From positions 248,001-312,000 of the forward strand of contig JAIQDT010003018.1 in assembly GCA_021521415.1 (NCBI GenBank): a DNA stretch of 64,000 nt, given 5' to 3'. This DNA is from Bidens hawaiensis (lineage: Eukaryota; Streptophyta; Magnoliopsida; Asterales; Asteraceae). The position numbers and the translations under genes were made by a program. Shown in pieces: positions 1-12,828 of this stretch. The number at the start of each line of letters is the position of its first letter. Position 1 is the first letter of the stretch. The notes beneath the pieces are model-generated. The model searched no databases. It had not been told where the DNA came from and saw only the letters and a program-made list of their open reading frames with translations.

Positions 1-1130
1 AATTTTCCGGTTGTAAGTTATAACATCGATTTTATATTTTTTTCACATGATTCAAATCTTTCATAATTTGTAATATATTTATTATGTGATATTAATATTA
101 ATATTTAATTTTATCATTTCAGGTTATTGTCCCCAACTTGGTATAGCTAATTTCATGGATTGAGAATTGTTTGATAAGATGTTTTTTTTTAATATTGATT
201 TATGTTTATGTTAGTATTCATGTATTTATTTATTTTTCACAATTTATGTAATTTAATTGATTATTATATAATCCCGAAATGAAATTTAGTTGATTATTCT
301 ATAATACATTAAATTATCTATAGTAAGATAATCAATCTTATATTGTTATTAGTCAAAGTCCAATTATATTGGTTTAAATAATATTTACATATTTGATTAT
401 ATTAAATAGGTTTAAATAACAACAATTTGAATAAATTAACGATTTGACTCAATTTGACCATTTATATTGAATATGTTTAAATAAAATTTACATATTTAAA
501 CATAATTCTCATTCCTAATTTGACTAATTTTTTTCAACCATTTTTATTTTTTTGAATACCATCTATAAATATAAACTCATTTCATAATTATTCAATATTC
601 ATGCATTAAATAAAAAAAATATTAGTTTCTTCTAAATATTTCAAGTTATTGTGAATTTAATGTCAATTTCAACTAAATTCCTTAATTAAGTGAATAATAA
701 AAATTATTTATTTGGACCATTTTGAAATTCGAATTCTTGACCATTATAGAATCTTTAATACATTTGACTAATTTAATACGTCTTTATTATAATTTTTTAA
801 TTACCATGTTTTTAATACTATTATACAATAGTAAGCTTCAATTACTATTAAATATTTAAGAACCACTAAAAGCTATTTTATTCACCTTTTGTATGTATTA
901 AAAAATGATACATTATTAGTATCTTACTAATGGAAAATAAGATATTAAAAGGCTATATAAACTATCAACTCATACTCAATCTCTAATCGGGTGTTAGGTA
1001 AAAACCTCAATTTATTTGGTGTTTGTTGTATAAAGTTTTTTACTTTATTTATCGAAAGCTTAATAAACTATTTTTTTATTATAATTACATATCAGGAGCT
1101 TGACAGTGGAATTTGAATACAAGGGAAATA
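1..1130. other. AT-rich intergenic DNA, no gene seen
   Basis: This stretch is very AT-rich, with short T and A runs. I see no protein-like reading frame, no terminal repeats and no RNA gene in it. Confidence 0.6.
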
Positions 1131-1174
1131 TTGTCGTTTGAAATTATATGTATTTATTAGACGATTTCTATATT

Positions 1175-1207
1175 TCTACCCGTGGTGCCCACGGGACAAT
1201 AACCTAG
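1175..1207 (+). mobile_element. Helitron-like 3' terminus
   Basis: A GC-rich hairpin (CCCGTGG, short loop, CCACGGG) is followed ten bases later by CTAG and then T. This is the plant Helitron 3' end architecture: hairpin, then CTRR, inserted before T. I could not place the matching TC 5' end, so the element length is unknown. The hairpin and CTAG are seen directly; the Helitron assignment is inference. Confidence 0.5.
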
Positions 1208-1299
1208 TTATTTATATAGAGAGTAAAAGAGAAAGTTGGTGCCATAAAATGGTTAGTTTATGTTTTTATATATGTATTAATGGTTTTGAAAGAAGATAC

Positions 1300-2252
1300 A
1301 TGTATTGGTGTTGGCTGGGTGGTTATGTTTGTAAGGTAAGATGTTTGTGCCGGATTTGGACACAGGTTCGATTCCTTAAAGTAGCAAATGATTGTTACAT
1401 TATTTTTAATTGTGTTATTTATGTTTTTGTGTATATTTTGTTTTTATTTTTGTTTTTTTAGTTCCGATATCGTAACGTATGTGACGGAGACTGACCAAAT
1501 TTGTGTTGACTCATCGCTTCAACACTCGGGTTTTACCAAAGCTCGACCTTTACTGACCGACACCACCTCATTCGTACACCTCAGTTTTTAAATTGTTTTT
1601 TAGTGCAAATGTCATAACGCACATAACCAAAATTGACTGAATTCGTGTCGACTTACCACCTTAATCTACAATGTTTTGGTTTTACCAACGCTCCTAAAAG
1701 GGTTAAATGTGTATAAATTTGATGTCCTAATTTCAACATTTGATTAAAAAAAGGCTTATATACTTTTAAGAGTTAATATTTGCATTTTATATCTTGAATC
1801 CGTATGTTCATGTCCGTTTGTATTCCCAGAACCGTCAATTAAATTCACAAAAAATAAATCTTAAATAAACTGAAAAAGTTACGGTATTGTAAGGCAAGCC
1901 TTTGATCGGGAACCACTTTTTTCTGTTTTCTTTTTTTTTTGTTTTGGTGTACTTTTGGTACCGTAACGACAATGAGCATGACAGAAACCGACCGAATTAA
2001 CGCAAACTCACCGACTCAACACTAGGGACCGTCAACGCTCGGGTTTGATAAATACCCACGTATTATTGACCGACGTCACCCCATTGGTTCACCTCAATTT
2101 TTATATATATGATTTTTTGCTTAATTCTGATACCGTAACGAGTAACTGAACAATTTTTTTGTTTTAGTTATGGTACTGTTACGAAGGTAGTCAATACTAT
2201 GTCTGGGTTTTATCGACCGATTTTTTCGCGCAACGCGCGGGTAACTTGCTGG
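1300..2252 (+). mobile_element. Helitron-like repeat, copy A
   Basis: This region holds several diverged copies of a module starting near GTTCCGATAYCGTAACG (about 1461, 1597, 1955 and 2125). It ends in a CGCG-CAA-CGCG hairpin followed by CTGG and T at 2249-2253, which fits the Helitron CTRR-T rule. A second copy lies at about 10.0-10.3 plus 12.8-13.27 kb, interrupted by a solo LTR. No transposase or helicase is encoded, so it would be non-autonomous. Near 1312-1380 there is a GGTTCGATTCC stretch resembling a tRNA B box. The 5' boundary is not resolved. Confidence 0.4.
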
Positions 2253-2371
2253 TTTCCATTAAAACTCAAGCCGAACACCTCTACTAACAATGCTAGTGAT
2301 AGCATGGGCGGGCAATAAACAGAAGATACAAAATTATACGATTAATTTTTCCATTTAGTCCAATCTAAATC

Positions 2372-2839
2372 TGTCAAGGCAACAAAATATAATCACCTTT
2401 CATTATAATCAAAGACACAAGGATACAAATCCAAAGTACTTCAGCAACAAGGCGAAAATAACATAATCAGAACAATAGAAACTTGATTGTGAAAACACGA
2501 GCATTCACAATCCAAGAGTAGATGAAACCCTATTATATTTATGAATCACTAGAAAGAGTACGATGGTTAAGATTGGTTGTGCCGGCACACATCTATTACA
2601 ACCGTACCTTTCACATATAGCAAACCCTAGCCAGTGGGCCTTCTTACTTGAACCAGCAACTTAACCCATCCAACAGCCAAGCCCGTCCAGCTTCCAAGCT
2701 CACGAGCCCAAATTACCAAGATTAACATAAAACACAATAATAATAATGATGATAATAATAATAATAATAATAATAGAAAGTGTAAGCAAACAAATAGGTA
2801 TAAGATATAAAACTGAAATATAAGATGTATATTTTAACA
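2372..2839 (-). repeat. 3' LTR of the Ty1/copia element
   Basis: 468-bp LTR with TG...CA ends, nearly identical to 8137-8611. It contains an ATT/AAT microsatellite near 2740-2775 that is shorter and more interrupted than in the partner LTR. A C-run on the plus strand next to its inner end is the polypurine tract. Confidence 0.93.
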
Positions 2840-2849
2840 CCCCCCCCCC

Positions 2850-5800
2850 CCTCAGTTTTATATCCAAACAGATTCACAAACCCTAATTTTTTAACCAAAA
2901 ACTCACGCTGACTTACAAGCAATCCTTTAGTAAGAACATCAGCTAGTTGTTGTTCAAACTTAATAGACACGGTCCTGAACATACCAAAAGAAATCTTTTC
3001 ACGCATAATAAACAAATCAACCTCGAAGTGTTTGGTACAATTATGAAAAACGGGGTTAGCAGCTATAGACATAGCTGCTGAATTATCACAATGTAAGGAT
3101 ACATGAACATCAACTGCCACTTGCAATTCTTTTAGCAAATTTATAATCCAAAGTACTTCCTCTGCACATGTACACATTTCCCTATATTCAGCTTCGGCAG
3201 AGGAGCGAGAAACCGGTAACCTGTTTCTTACTCTTCCAAGTTACCAAGTTAGAACCAAGAAAAACACATAATCCCGTAACCGATCTTCTAGTGTCAAGGC
3301 ATTTTGCCCAATCCGAATCAGCATAAGCTGCAAGACCAAAGGTATCACCTTTTTTGAACAAAACTCCCAACCCGGGAGCTCTTTTCAAGTATCTTAACAC
3401 CCTAAGTGCCAATTGTAGATGTACATTAGTAGGCTTATGCATGTACTGACTCAAAAATTGAACTGCATAACAAATGTCAGGTCTTGTATGGGAAAGATAT
3501 ATTAACTTCCCAATTAGTTTTTGATACCCTGTGACATTTTTTAACAAAGATTTATCTTTTTCACAAGCATTCATAACAATATAGTTTTGTTCAATAGGAG
3601 TATTGACCGGTTTGCATGCACTCATGCCAAACTCAGCCAACAACTCCATACAATATTTCCTTTGTGACAAACATACCCCATGATCTGTTCTTATTACCTC
3701 AATCCCCAAAAAAATATTTAAGCAGTCCGAGATTTTTAATCAAAAACTTGGATTTCAACATTAATTTAACATTTTCAATAGCAGCAGAATCATTACCGGT
3801 TAAAACAATATCATCAACATAAACAAGCAATACAACAAAGACAAATCCTTCAGACTTAAGAAACAAGGAGTGATCACATTTAGATTGAACAAAACCAATA
3901 TCACATAATGCACTAACGACTTTGGCATTCCACATTCGTGGAGCTTGCTTAAAACCGTATAAGGACTTAACCAATTTGCACACACGGGTATCATTAGTTG
4001 AAAAATAACCTTCAGGTAATTTCATGTAGACATCTTCATATAAATCGCCATAAAGCATTATTCACGTCTAATTGGAATAATGGCCAATCATTTTGCACAG
4101 CTAAGCTAATAACACACCTTACAGAAACCATTTTAACGACTGGAGAGAATGTTTCATCAAAATCAACCCCTTCTCTTTGGTTGTATCCCTTAGCCACTAA
4201 TCTGGCTTTGTACCTATCAATTTCACCATTGGATTTATACTTTATCTTGTAGACCCATTTACATCCAATCACCTTTCTATCCTTTGGCAAATCCACTAAC
4301 TCCCAGGTCTTATTCCTATACAGAGCACACATTTCATCATTCATTGCATTACCCCAGTTAACATCTGTTGAAGCCTCTTTATAAGTTCTAGGTTCAACAG
4401 ACTTATTAATACTAGACACAAAAGACAAATTTTCAACAGATAGATTTGAATAATTAACCACCTTCTCCATACCATATTTGACTTTGCCCTCAACAATGAA
4501 GTCACTTGATTTTTTTGGAGAAACGGCATTTCTAGTTGACTTCCTAAGAGGAGGTTGACAACTAGTTCCCTTAGAAGAGTCGACATTTTCATGTTCAACT
4601 CTACTTGAATCTACCCTACCAGAGCCATCATTAGAACTGTCAAGTGTAGTATATGAACCTCACTAGAGTGATCAATGTGCACCCCCAAGTCATCATCGGG
4701 AATTAAAACATTTGGAGATTCTTTGGCTACTTCATCATCATACAAATCAAAAAAAATTTCATGATTAACAATCAAAGAAACATTTGACTCAACAGTTTTT
4801 GTAAACTCACCATTTTTAAAAGGGAAAACATTTTCATAAAATTTCACATCTCTAGAAAACAATATCTTTTATTTTCTAAACTCCACATTTTATAACTTTT
4901 TTTATGATTGAATATCCTTAAAAACACATTTTTCAGCTCTACTCTCAAATTTATTTGTATTATTTAAATTTGTACTATAACATAAGCAACCGAAGACTCT
5001 CAAATGTGACAATGAGGGTTTAAAACCAATTAGGCATTCATAAGGGGTTTTACTTTCTAGTATAGATGACGGTGTCCTGTTAATTAAATATGCAACAGTT
5101 AAAACACACTCAGACCAGAAAGAGAGAGGGATACCTCCCTGAAAAAGTAAAGCCCTAGCAACATTTAATATGTGCCTATGTTTTCTCTTCACGACACCAT
5201 TTTGCTGTGGAGTATAAGTACATGAAGTGTGATGAATGACACCATTTTGCCTAAAAAAATCTTGAACTTGATGGTTCACAAATTCAGAACCATTATCACT
5301 TCTGGCAATTTTAATAGTTTTGTCAAACTGAGTTTTTAACAACTTAAAGAAACTCTCAATATTATAGAAAACTTCGTCTTTATTTTTCATTAAGAAACTC
5401 CATACAGCTCTAGTGTAGTCATCAACCACAGTTAAAAAATATCTAAATCCATCTTTACTTTTAGTTTTATAAGGACCCCATACATCTAAATGTACAAGAT
5501 CACCAATATTTTTAGACAGATGATCACTAAGAGGAAAAGGTTCCCTGTGTTGTTTAGCTTTATGACAAACATCACAGGGATGCTCATAATTCTGAAACTC
5601 AGTTTGCAAAACCTTTAAAACAACATCAGAAGGATGTCCTAACCTAGTGCACCAAGTATTTAATGTATCAAAACTATTTAAACACACCTTATAAGAATTA
5701 GAATCACCACCACAAAAGTAGAGACCATTTAACTGGTCACCAGTCACCAGGATTCTCCTTGTGTGTAAATCCTGAAGATAACATTTATTTTCATCAAACA

Positions 5801-7808
5801 AGACCTTAATTTTGTTGTCTTTTGCAAGTTTATAAACATATAGTAAATTGACATGATATTCTGGAACAATCAATACATCTTGTAAGACAATGTTCTCACA
5901 CAACCTAACACTCCCAATTTTAGATACCTTAGCATTAGACCCATTAGGATGTTTAACAAACACATTATATTCAGAAACATCTACTTGATTAAAAACATTT
6001 TTATTAGTTTTAATCATATGTTGATTTGCACCAGAATCAACAATCCAACCACAATTACTTAATGAAGGAAAATTACTAGAAAAACACATAATCTTGTCAC
6101 TAAAACTACTAGCAGAGAACGAGCCAAGATGGTTACCTCCAATATGAGAACTAGAAGACCCCTCTCCTGTTTTCTCATTCAATAAGCTAAGAAGTCTAGA
6201 AACTTGATCAGGTGTTAATGAAGCTCCTGAACTTGGTAAAGACTCATCAGAATACTTAGTTTGAACATTATTTGACACATGAGATTTATTCGCCTGATTA
6301 AAAGATCAAGTTTTATAAGGACCCCATACATTTAAATGTACAAGATCACCAATATTTTTAGACAGATGATCACTAAGAGGAAAAGGTTCCCTGTGTTGTT
6401 TAGATTTATGACAGACATCACAGGAATGCTCATAATTCTGAAACTTAAAATTCAAATCAGTTTGCAAAACTTTTAAAACAACATCAGAAGGATGTCCAAA
6501 CCTAGTGCACCAAGTATTTAATGTATCAAAACTATATAAACACACCTTATAAGAATTAGAATCACCACCACAAAAGTAGAGACCATTTAACTGGTCACCA
6601 GTCACCAGGATTCTCCTTGTGTGTAAATCTTGAAGATAACATTTATTTTCATCAAACAAGACCTTAATTTTGTTGTCCTTTGCAAGTTTATAAACAGATA
6701 GTAAATTGACATGATATTCTGGAACAATTAATACATCTTGTAAGACAATGTTCTCACACAATCTAACACTCCCAATTTTAGATACCTTAGCATTAGACCC
6801 ATTAGGATGTTTAACAAACACATTATATTCAGAAACATCTACTTGATTAAAAACATTTTTATCAGTTTTAATCATATGTTGATTTGCACCAGAATCAACA
6901 ATCCAACCACAATCACTTAATGAAGGAAAATTACTTGCAAAACATATAATTTTATCACTAAAACTACTAGCAGAGAAAGAGCCAAGATGGTTACCTACAA
7001 TATGAGAACTAGAAGACCCCTCTCCTGTTTTCTCATTCAATAAGCTAAGAAGTCTAGAAACTTGATCAGGTGTTAATGAAGCTCCTGAACTTGGTAAAGA
7101 CTCATCAGAATACTTAGTTTGAACATTATTTGACACATGAGATTTATTCGTCTGATTAAAAGATTGACTCCCCTTTGGTCTAGGACCTTGGGGGTATCCT
7201 ACAATCTCAAAACACCTTTCAACGGTGTGCCCAACCTTACTGCAATGTGTGCACTTAAGATTGGGGTTGGACCCTCTGTTGAATTTTTTCTTAGAGTCAA
7301 AAGATTGGTTGGACTTAGACACAAACCCCATGTTTTGGGTTTTCGTCTTAGTGGTCCCACTAGAGTATCTATGAGACTCTTCCCTTGAAACAATAGAAAA
7401 AGCAGTTTTAATTGTAGGAAGAGGTTCTCTTGTTAACAAAGAAGTTCTAACATATTGATAGACATCATCCAATCCCATTAAAAATTGCATGAGTTTTATT
7501 AGTTTATTGAAATCATTGAATTTTTCTGAAGCTTGGCAACTACAAGATGGCAATTGCACCATAGCATCAAATTGTTTCCACATAGTATTAAGTTTGTGAT
7601 AGTATTCAGCAACAGAGCTACCGTTTTGACTAACAGAGTTTATTTTTTGATTTAATCCAAACACTACAGAACCATCCACTTTATCATAGGTTTCTTTTAA
7701 ATCTTTCCACATATCTATAGCAAATTTAGAAAACACTTGCCCTAGATATAGTTCATCAGAAATTGAATTTAAGATCCACGAAAGAACTGCCATTATCACC
7801 CATTGCAA
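2850..7808 (-). pseudogene. Ty1/copia gag-pol polyprotein, broken
   Basis: The minus-strand order is canonical. Gag (7808 to about 7150) has a UBN2-type capsid region and a CCHC knuckle (CTHCSKVGHTVERC). The protease has DSGANQHM. The GAG-pre-integrase has GHPSD and CDVCH. The integrase core has LDVWGP and SDNGSEF, but the third acidic position reads QQNGVVKRKHRH, so lysine stands where the family has the catalytic glutamate. Reverse transcriptase (about 4470-3190) has KARLVAKG and YVDDIVLTGND; RNase H (3177-2850) ends in LADVLTKGL. Frame breaks occur near 4900, 4605, 4470-4340, 4045, 3705 and 3185. The first part of gag is missing compared with the family. A segment covering late gag to early integrase is present twice (5464-6305 and 6310-7164). 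Confidence 0.93.
5464..7164 (-). repeat. Internal tandem duplication in copia gag-pol
   Basis: 5464-6305 and 6310-7164 are direct repeats of about 0.85 kb with a few per cent divergence and one 12-bp indel (near 6445). Each carries the end of gag, the DSGA protease, the GAG-pre-integrase zinc motif and the first integrase residues up to GPYKT. They meet head to tail at about 6306-6310. Confidence 0.9.
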
Positions 7809-8136
7809 ATAGCAAACAAGAATCTAAAATGATAATTGCAGACAAAAATCTAAACAGATAACTCAAAGAAGTAAAGAACAGAAAACAAAATTACGGAAAG
7901 ATCTCACCGAGATATAGCATCAATCCAAAAAGAATTATCGATCAGTTTCTGCCCAAAAAAAAAAGAAAATAACCTTCACTTATGGTTATTCTTCAATCCT
8001 TGAATAGAAAACTCATTTAATAAATTGCAGCAAAAAATCCCCAAATCTTCTTTGTGATGAACAATCTAGGGTTTCAAACCCATAATCTACCAGAGAACCA
8101 GCGGAAGAACCAGAATCCCATCAGCAATAAATACCA

Positions 8137-8501
8137 TGTCAAGGCAACAAACTATAATCACCTTTTATTATAATCAAAGACACCATAATACAAATCCAAA
8201 GTACTTCAGCAACAAGACGAAAATAACAAAATCAGAACAATAGAAACTTGATTGTGTGAACACGAGCATTCACAATCCAAGAATAGATGAAGCCCTATTA
8301 TATTTATGAATCACTAGAAAGAGTACGATGGTTAACATTGGTTGTGTCGGCACACATCTATTACAACCAGACCTTTCACATATAGCAAAACCCTAGCCAG
8401 TGGGCCTTTTTACTTGAACCAACAACTTAACCCATCCAGCAGCCAAGCCCGTCCAGCTTCCAAGCTCACGAGCCCAAATTGCCAAGATTAACATAAAACA
8501 C

Positions 8502-8547
<46 letters not shown>

Positions 8548-8611
8548 GAAAGTGTAAGCAAACAAATAAGTATAAGAAATAAAACTTAAATATAAGATGT
8601 ATATTTTAACA
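8137..8611 (-). repeat. 5' LTR of the Ty1/copia element
   Basis: 475-bp partner of the LTR at 2372-2839, with the same termini. The internal AAT microsatellite (about 8503-8547) is a purer and longer run than in the other LTR. Confidence 0.93.
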
Positions 8612-8616
8612 AAATC

Positions 8617-8955
8617 TAACGTTTTGCTAAACCATTGAAGCGACATGACAAGAGTAGAAACACGATCCACAGATTCACTTGAATCCAAATAACAGCTGCA
8701 TAACTTTCCTCTTTGTTAAGTTGTTAAATGTTTAATATATCTATATCTATATAATTTATTGGTATACTCTATAGATAGAATAAATAAATAATAAACACTC
8801 TTACACCACGTGTCACCTTTATATCTATTTTTATTTTTTGTTTTTATTTTCATAAAATCTAATTAAAATGTCTATTTGACTAGTCATTGACACCGATATG
8901 TTCATTAAAATCAGTCTTGATCCAGTATGTGAACAAGAAAATTCCATGGCCCTAC
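8617..8955. other. Intergenic, nothing recognised
   Basis: AT-rich sequence between the copia element and the inverted-repeat element. I see no coding signal. Confidence 0.5.
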
Positions 8956-8960
8956 ACATA

Positions 8961-9790
8961 GTTAGGTTGCATGGATATTTTTTAAAAAAACCGTTGGTGC
9001 CCTAGTTTCAAGTCACGCCGCTAGGATTGTAACTTGGCTAGAAGAACTCACTGGCGCAATTTCTTCCACCCTTCCACCATCACCATGGCCTAATTTCCGG
9101 GTTCATGAGAACTAATTAATATATGAGTATGTATATACAAGCAACGAGTCACCCTCATATTAAAATTAAGTAACTACACAACTACATAACTCTAAGTGTG
9201 AGATTAACGAAGTAAAAAAATATTAACTTTGATTTCAATTCGGTAAACCACTCTCACCATGACCTAATATCGGCAACTACTACTACCATCTCCAATCTTT
9301 AGATATTATCTCTCTCTCTTTATCTCTCTATTGGACACAAATCACCATTGATCGCAATTTACATTGAAGACAGTGTAGATCTAGATCACAGTCTTCGTTG
9401 TAGTTCTGAAAACCGTTAGCATCGTTAAAAACGTTGGGGATTTGGTCAAGTAACCAGAAAAATAGCCACCACCACCAGAGATCTGAAACACCCGCATACC
9501 ACCACGCAATAAGTCATTGTGACACACATGGCTAAAAAACACCGTTGGAGTAGAGTTTCATGTGTATAGCCGGTGGTTAAAAGATTTGGGGGTTGTCGTG
9601 GGGGTTGGTGGATGTTGGAATAAATATTGACGATGGTGGTTGCAGGTGGCGGCGACATCTCAATCCTAGCAGCGCGACTTAAAACTGGGTGGCAACCAAG
9701 AACATCACTAATGTCGGACTGAACTAGGGGAACCGTCGACAGAGATCCTGTTGAATTGATGGCTTTTTTTAAATATCCAGGCATCTCAAT
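8961..9790. mobile_element. Inverted-repeat DNA element, class unknown
   Basis: The sequence at about 8965-9029 (GGATATTTTTTAAAAAAACC through CACGCCGCTAGGATTG) recurs inverted at 9661-9787. The right arm has about 70 extra bases inside it. This resembles a non-autonomous terminal-inverted-repeat or foldback element of about 0.8 kb. I could not identify a clear target-site duplication. An open frame on the minus strand inside it has no recognisable domain and I do not call it a gene. CT-rich tracts lie near 9308-9330. Confidence 0.45.
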
Positions 9791-9799
9791 GGGATTTTT

Positions 9800-10305
9800 G
9801 ACATGCGGCGTGATCTAATCAGTAAAAAATCTTGTTGCCAATGATTATAAAATAGGCTGGCTGCCGACCAAGTTTTCTTGTGCACATGTTTTAGCACGAC
9901 TAATTTTGATGGACAAAACAGGGGACAATGAACTCCCAAACGTACACTTTAATAATGATTTATTTTTTTAAAAAGAAAATATATTAATTATTTAATTAAT
10001 ATAATTTAGAACTTTTGTGTCATAAAGTGTGTTCTTTTTATTTTTTAATATGTAACAATGGTTTTGTGTTTCAACATGTATATTGTTGTTAGCTAGAGCC
10101 TAGATGGTTGTGTTGATTATAGAAAATGCTATTACGGCCTTGGAACAAGGGATCGGATCTTTGATTGTGAAATATTGGTTATTAATTATCAAGTGTGTTA
10201 TTTATGCTTTTGGTTTATCCTTTTCAAGTGTGTTGTTTATGTTTTTGATTTTTTATATTTTTTTCAAGTGTGTTATTTATGTTTATGTATACGTGAGAAT
10301 GATTG
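9800..10305 (+). repeat. Left part of Helitron-like repeat copy B
   Basis: From about 10010 the text resembles the stretch upstream of the GTTCCGAT modules in copy A, including repeated GTGTTATTTATG. It is cut off at 10305 by the solo LTR and resumes at 12824. Bases 9800-10010 show nothing recognisable. Confidence 0.35.
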
Positions 10306-11653
10306 TGTAACAACTCGGGTTTTTTTCGAATTAACATATTTATTAAATACCGACCCGTTTCGATGTTTGGGTTATTTTATTAAATAAAATGCCGCACTTA
10401 TCGATTTTAATTATTTTATATTATTATTCTTATTTAATTATATAAAATATAATTACAACTTTCTTACTTTGGCAAAAATTACCGAAACATTAACTCGTAT
10501 CCCTTTATGCTTCCAACCTCAAACCGTAGGGGCTAAAATACAAATTTTTATTATAACCTCAAAGCATCTGGTTAACCTAAGACCCGACCCCAAATCCAAA
10601 TCCGAATCACAACCCGAATGCAAATTAGGATTTCTTGGACATAAATTCTTGTAATTGTTATAGAAATTGAATCTCATATCATGTAATACATCCCATTAGC
10701 GGCCAAACCGACAGTTTAATTAAGCTAATTCAATCGTATTGATTCGTTTACCATTTATGACTCAGCTGACACTAAAGTGGACGTATTATACAAGAAATTG
10801 ATAGTTATAATTCAATTAAATCCCCAATTATACTATGCTAACCCTCGTCGTCATAACCTATACACTTAATTATATTATCTGCTCCGTGTAATCGTGTTCT
10901 TGACCTTCGATAGGTCGTCTGCTGTTCGTCCCAATTAATCCATCATACCACGAGTTAAGAGGTAATTGAAGTATGATTGTTGTATGACGGGTGTCAATTA
11001 ACAAAAGCCCTAAAGCTTAATCGATTAAGAGGGTGTTTGGGATTCCTTATTTTACCTCCTTATAACTTTTCATTAAGTTAATAAGTTACAAAAGTGTAAC
11101 TTATGGAACTTTTCCTCTCACACTATAAGCAATCCCAAACACCTTATTATTTCTCAAAAAGTTTATAATTTATAAGTTGGTGAAAATAAGCAATCCCAAA
11201 CACCCCCTAACGTTAACAAATTTTACCAATTGTGATTTCTAGGGCTTATACAAACTGGTTTACATTACTATTAGTTTATATTTAACAGAAGCGAGATTGT
11301 AACCAGGTTAGACACCAGCTCAGATAGCTGGTTCATCCATGGTTAATATTTTGTGGAACGGCTGGACGCAGGTTCGAGTCCCAGTTGTACCATTTTGCTT
11401 ATTTTTGGTATTTTTGATATAATAATATATTTTAATTAGTAAATAATGATAATAATCATTATATAAAATATATTTTATAAAAACCAACAATATTTCTCGT
11501 GTTTTCCCCGAATCTTATAAACACTATAATCATGTGTATATATGTATAAGTGTGTGTGTGTATAATACAATTTGTTAGAGTTTTCTTATGATCTATATAA
11601 ATTTAATTAAATATATTTAATAATTTACTTTTATAATTACCATCAAAATACAT

Positions 11654-11693
<40 letters not shown>

Positions 11694-11908
11694 AAAAAAA
11701 TAGTTCAAATAAAAAACAATTGTTTTGTGAGAAGTGTGAGAAGGCTTTAAAATAAAATACAACACCTAAATAGGACACTGTACCAAGCAAATAGGAAACT
11801 GTAAAACTTTTAGAAAACTACGAATCTAAACCACTAGATCCTAGATCCAAGGGTATACGTCTTTTCTTATGTTTCTCACAAAACTATTGTTTTTTACGTT
11901 AACCCTAC

Positions 11909-11944
<36 letters not shown>

Positions 11945-12828
11945 AATCAACCCATTAATTTATTTTTACAAAGATGTATTTTATCACCTCTTTATATTTA
12001 TATATATTAAACAAGTAATATTTAATAAAAACTAAAAGATCTATAAATGAGTTTAAATAATATAATAGTTAACCATCGAACTCTCGAATCCTATCATATC
12101 CGTCAACTTCGTATATTTATTTCCGCATTCAATTACTTTATTATGTCATATCGTCAACGCGTTAATCGCCTCCTTCATCCTTATTATTATCTTACTAGTC
12201 CCGTTTGCTCATCTAATAAAGTGCATATCTCACTCCCCTCTTTTAACTCATTTTTACTGTTTTGGGGACGTATGTGTTTTTAATTATTTTACTATTATTT
12301 AATACTCGATTGCAACTGTTAATCATGTGTGTATACTAATTTATGCCTAACGTGTTGTATGCTTACTTGCTTATTTGGTTGTATCGTCGTCGTAACCATC
12401 GCTCAGTTAATCTGTCATTTGTTAAATTGCTCATTGGTTAAATTACTTATCTCACTTGGCACAGTTTGCACTTTTATTTATCATTATATATTCACAAAAA
12501 TATGGTGTTTTAATCACTCAACCTAGTGTCGCCAAAATTTTTGAATTTTTAACGCATATGCAAGTTATCATTTGATTTAGTTGCAATATTTGGTGAAGAA
12601 CTTAGGATTTGTTATGTTAGAGAAGAGATTATCAAGACTTAGTTAAATTTAGATTTTGAATTATTTTGTTTATATGAATTATGTACTTGTATTTGATTTA
12701 TTTGAATAATGAATTAAATTTAATAGATGTTTTCACTTTTTAAATTATTTTATGATAGTACCTTGAGAGTTGTGAGCAATCAGCTCACGCCCCGACATTT
12801 CCACCTTAGGTTGGGGTGTGACAGATTG
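10301..12828. mobile_element. Solo LTR with GATTG target duplication
   Basis: A 2518-bp segment (10306-12823) begins TGTAACAACTCGGG and ends TTGGGGTGTGACA. It is flanked by the identical pentamer GATTG at 10301-10305 and 12824-12828. It encodes no retroviral proteins. The termini are of the TGTAACA...TGTGACA type common in plant gypsy LTRs, so this is a solo LTR left by LTR-LTR recombination. It contains CA, TA and AG microsatellites (11560-11690, 11909-11943) and, at 11285-11392, a tRNA-like stretch with GGTTCGAGTCC. Confidence 0.85.

Larger units (their letters stand above)
2367..8616 (-). mobile_element. Ty1/copia LTR retrotransposon, complete but decayed
   Basis: Two direct LTRs (2372-2839 and 8137-8611) begin TGTCAAGG and end TTTTAACA. 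They are flanked by the perfect 5-bp duplication AAATC at 2367-2371 and 8612-8616. Read on the minus strand, the order is 5' LTR (8137-8611), leader, gag, protease, integrase, reverse transcriptase, RNase H, a C-rich (plus strand) polypurine tract at 2840-2852, and 3' LTR. The order integrase before reverse transcriptase makes it Ty1/copia. Just inside the 5' LTR the minus strand reads TGGTAT, a remnant of the usual initiator-tRNA primer site. All coding parts carry breaks, so the copy is not autonomous. Confidence 0.95.

Noticed and set aside
1138..1591. Open frames of 107 and 67 codons in the left AT-rich region
   Set aside because: Composition is dominated by Phe/Tyr/Leu from T-rich DNA, there is no domain, and they overlap a Helitron-like repeat.
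9446..9784. 112-codon minus-strand frame
   Set aside because: No recognisable domain, and it lies within the right arm of an inverted-repeat element.
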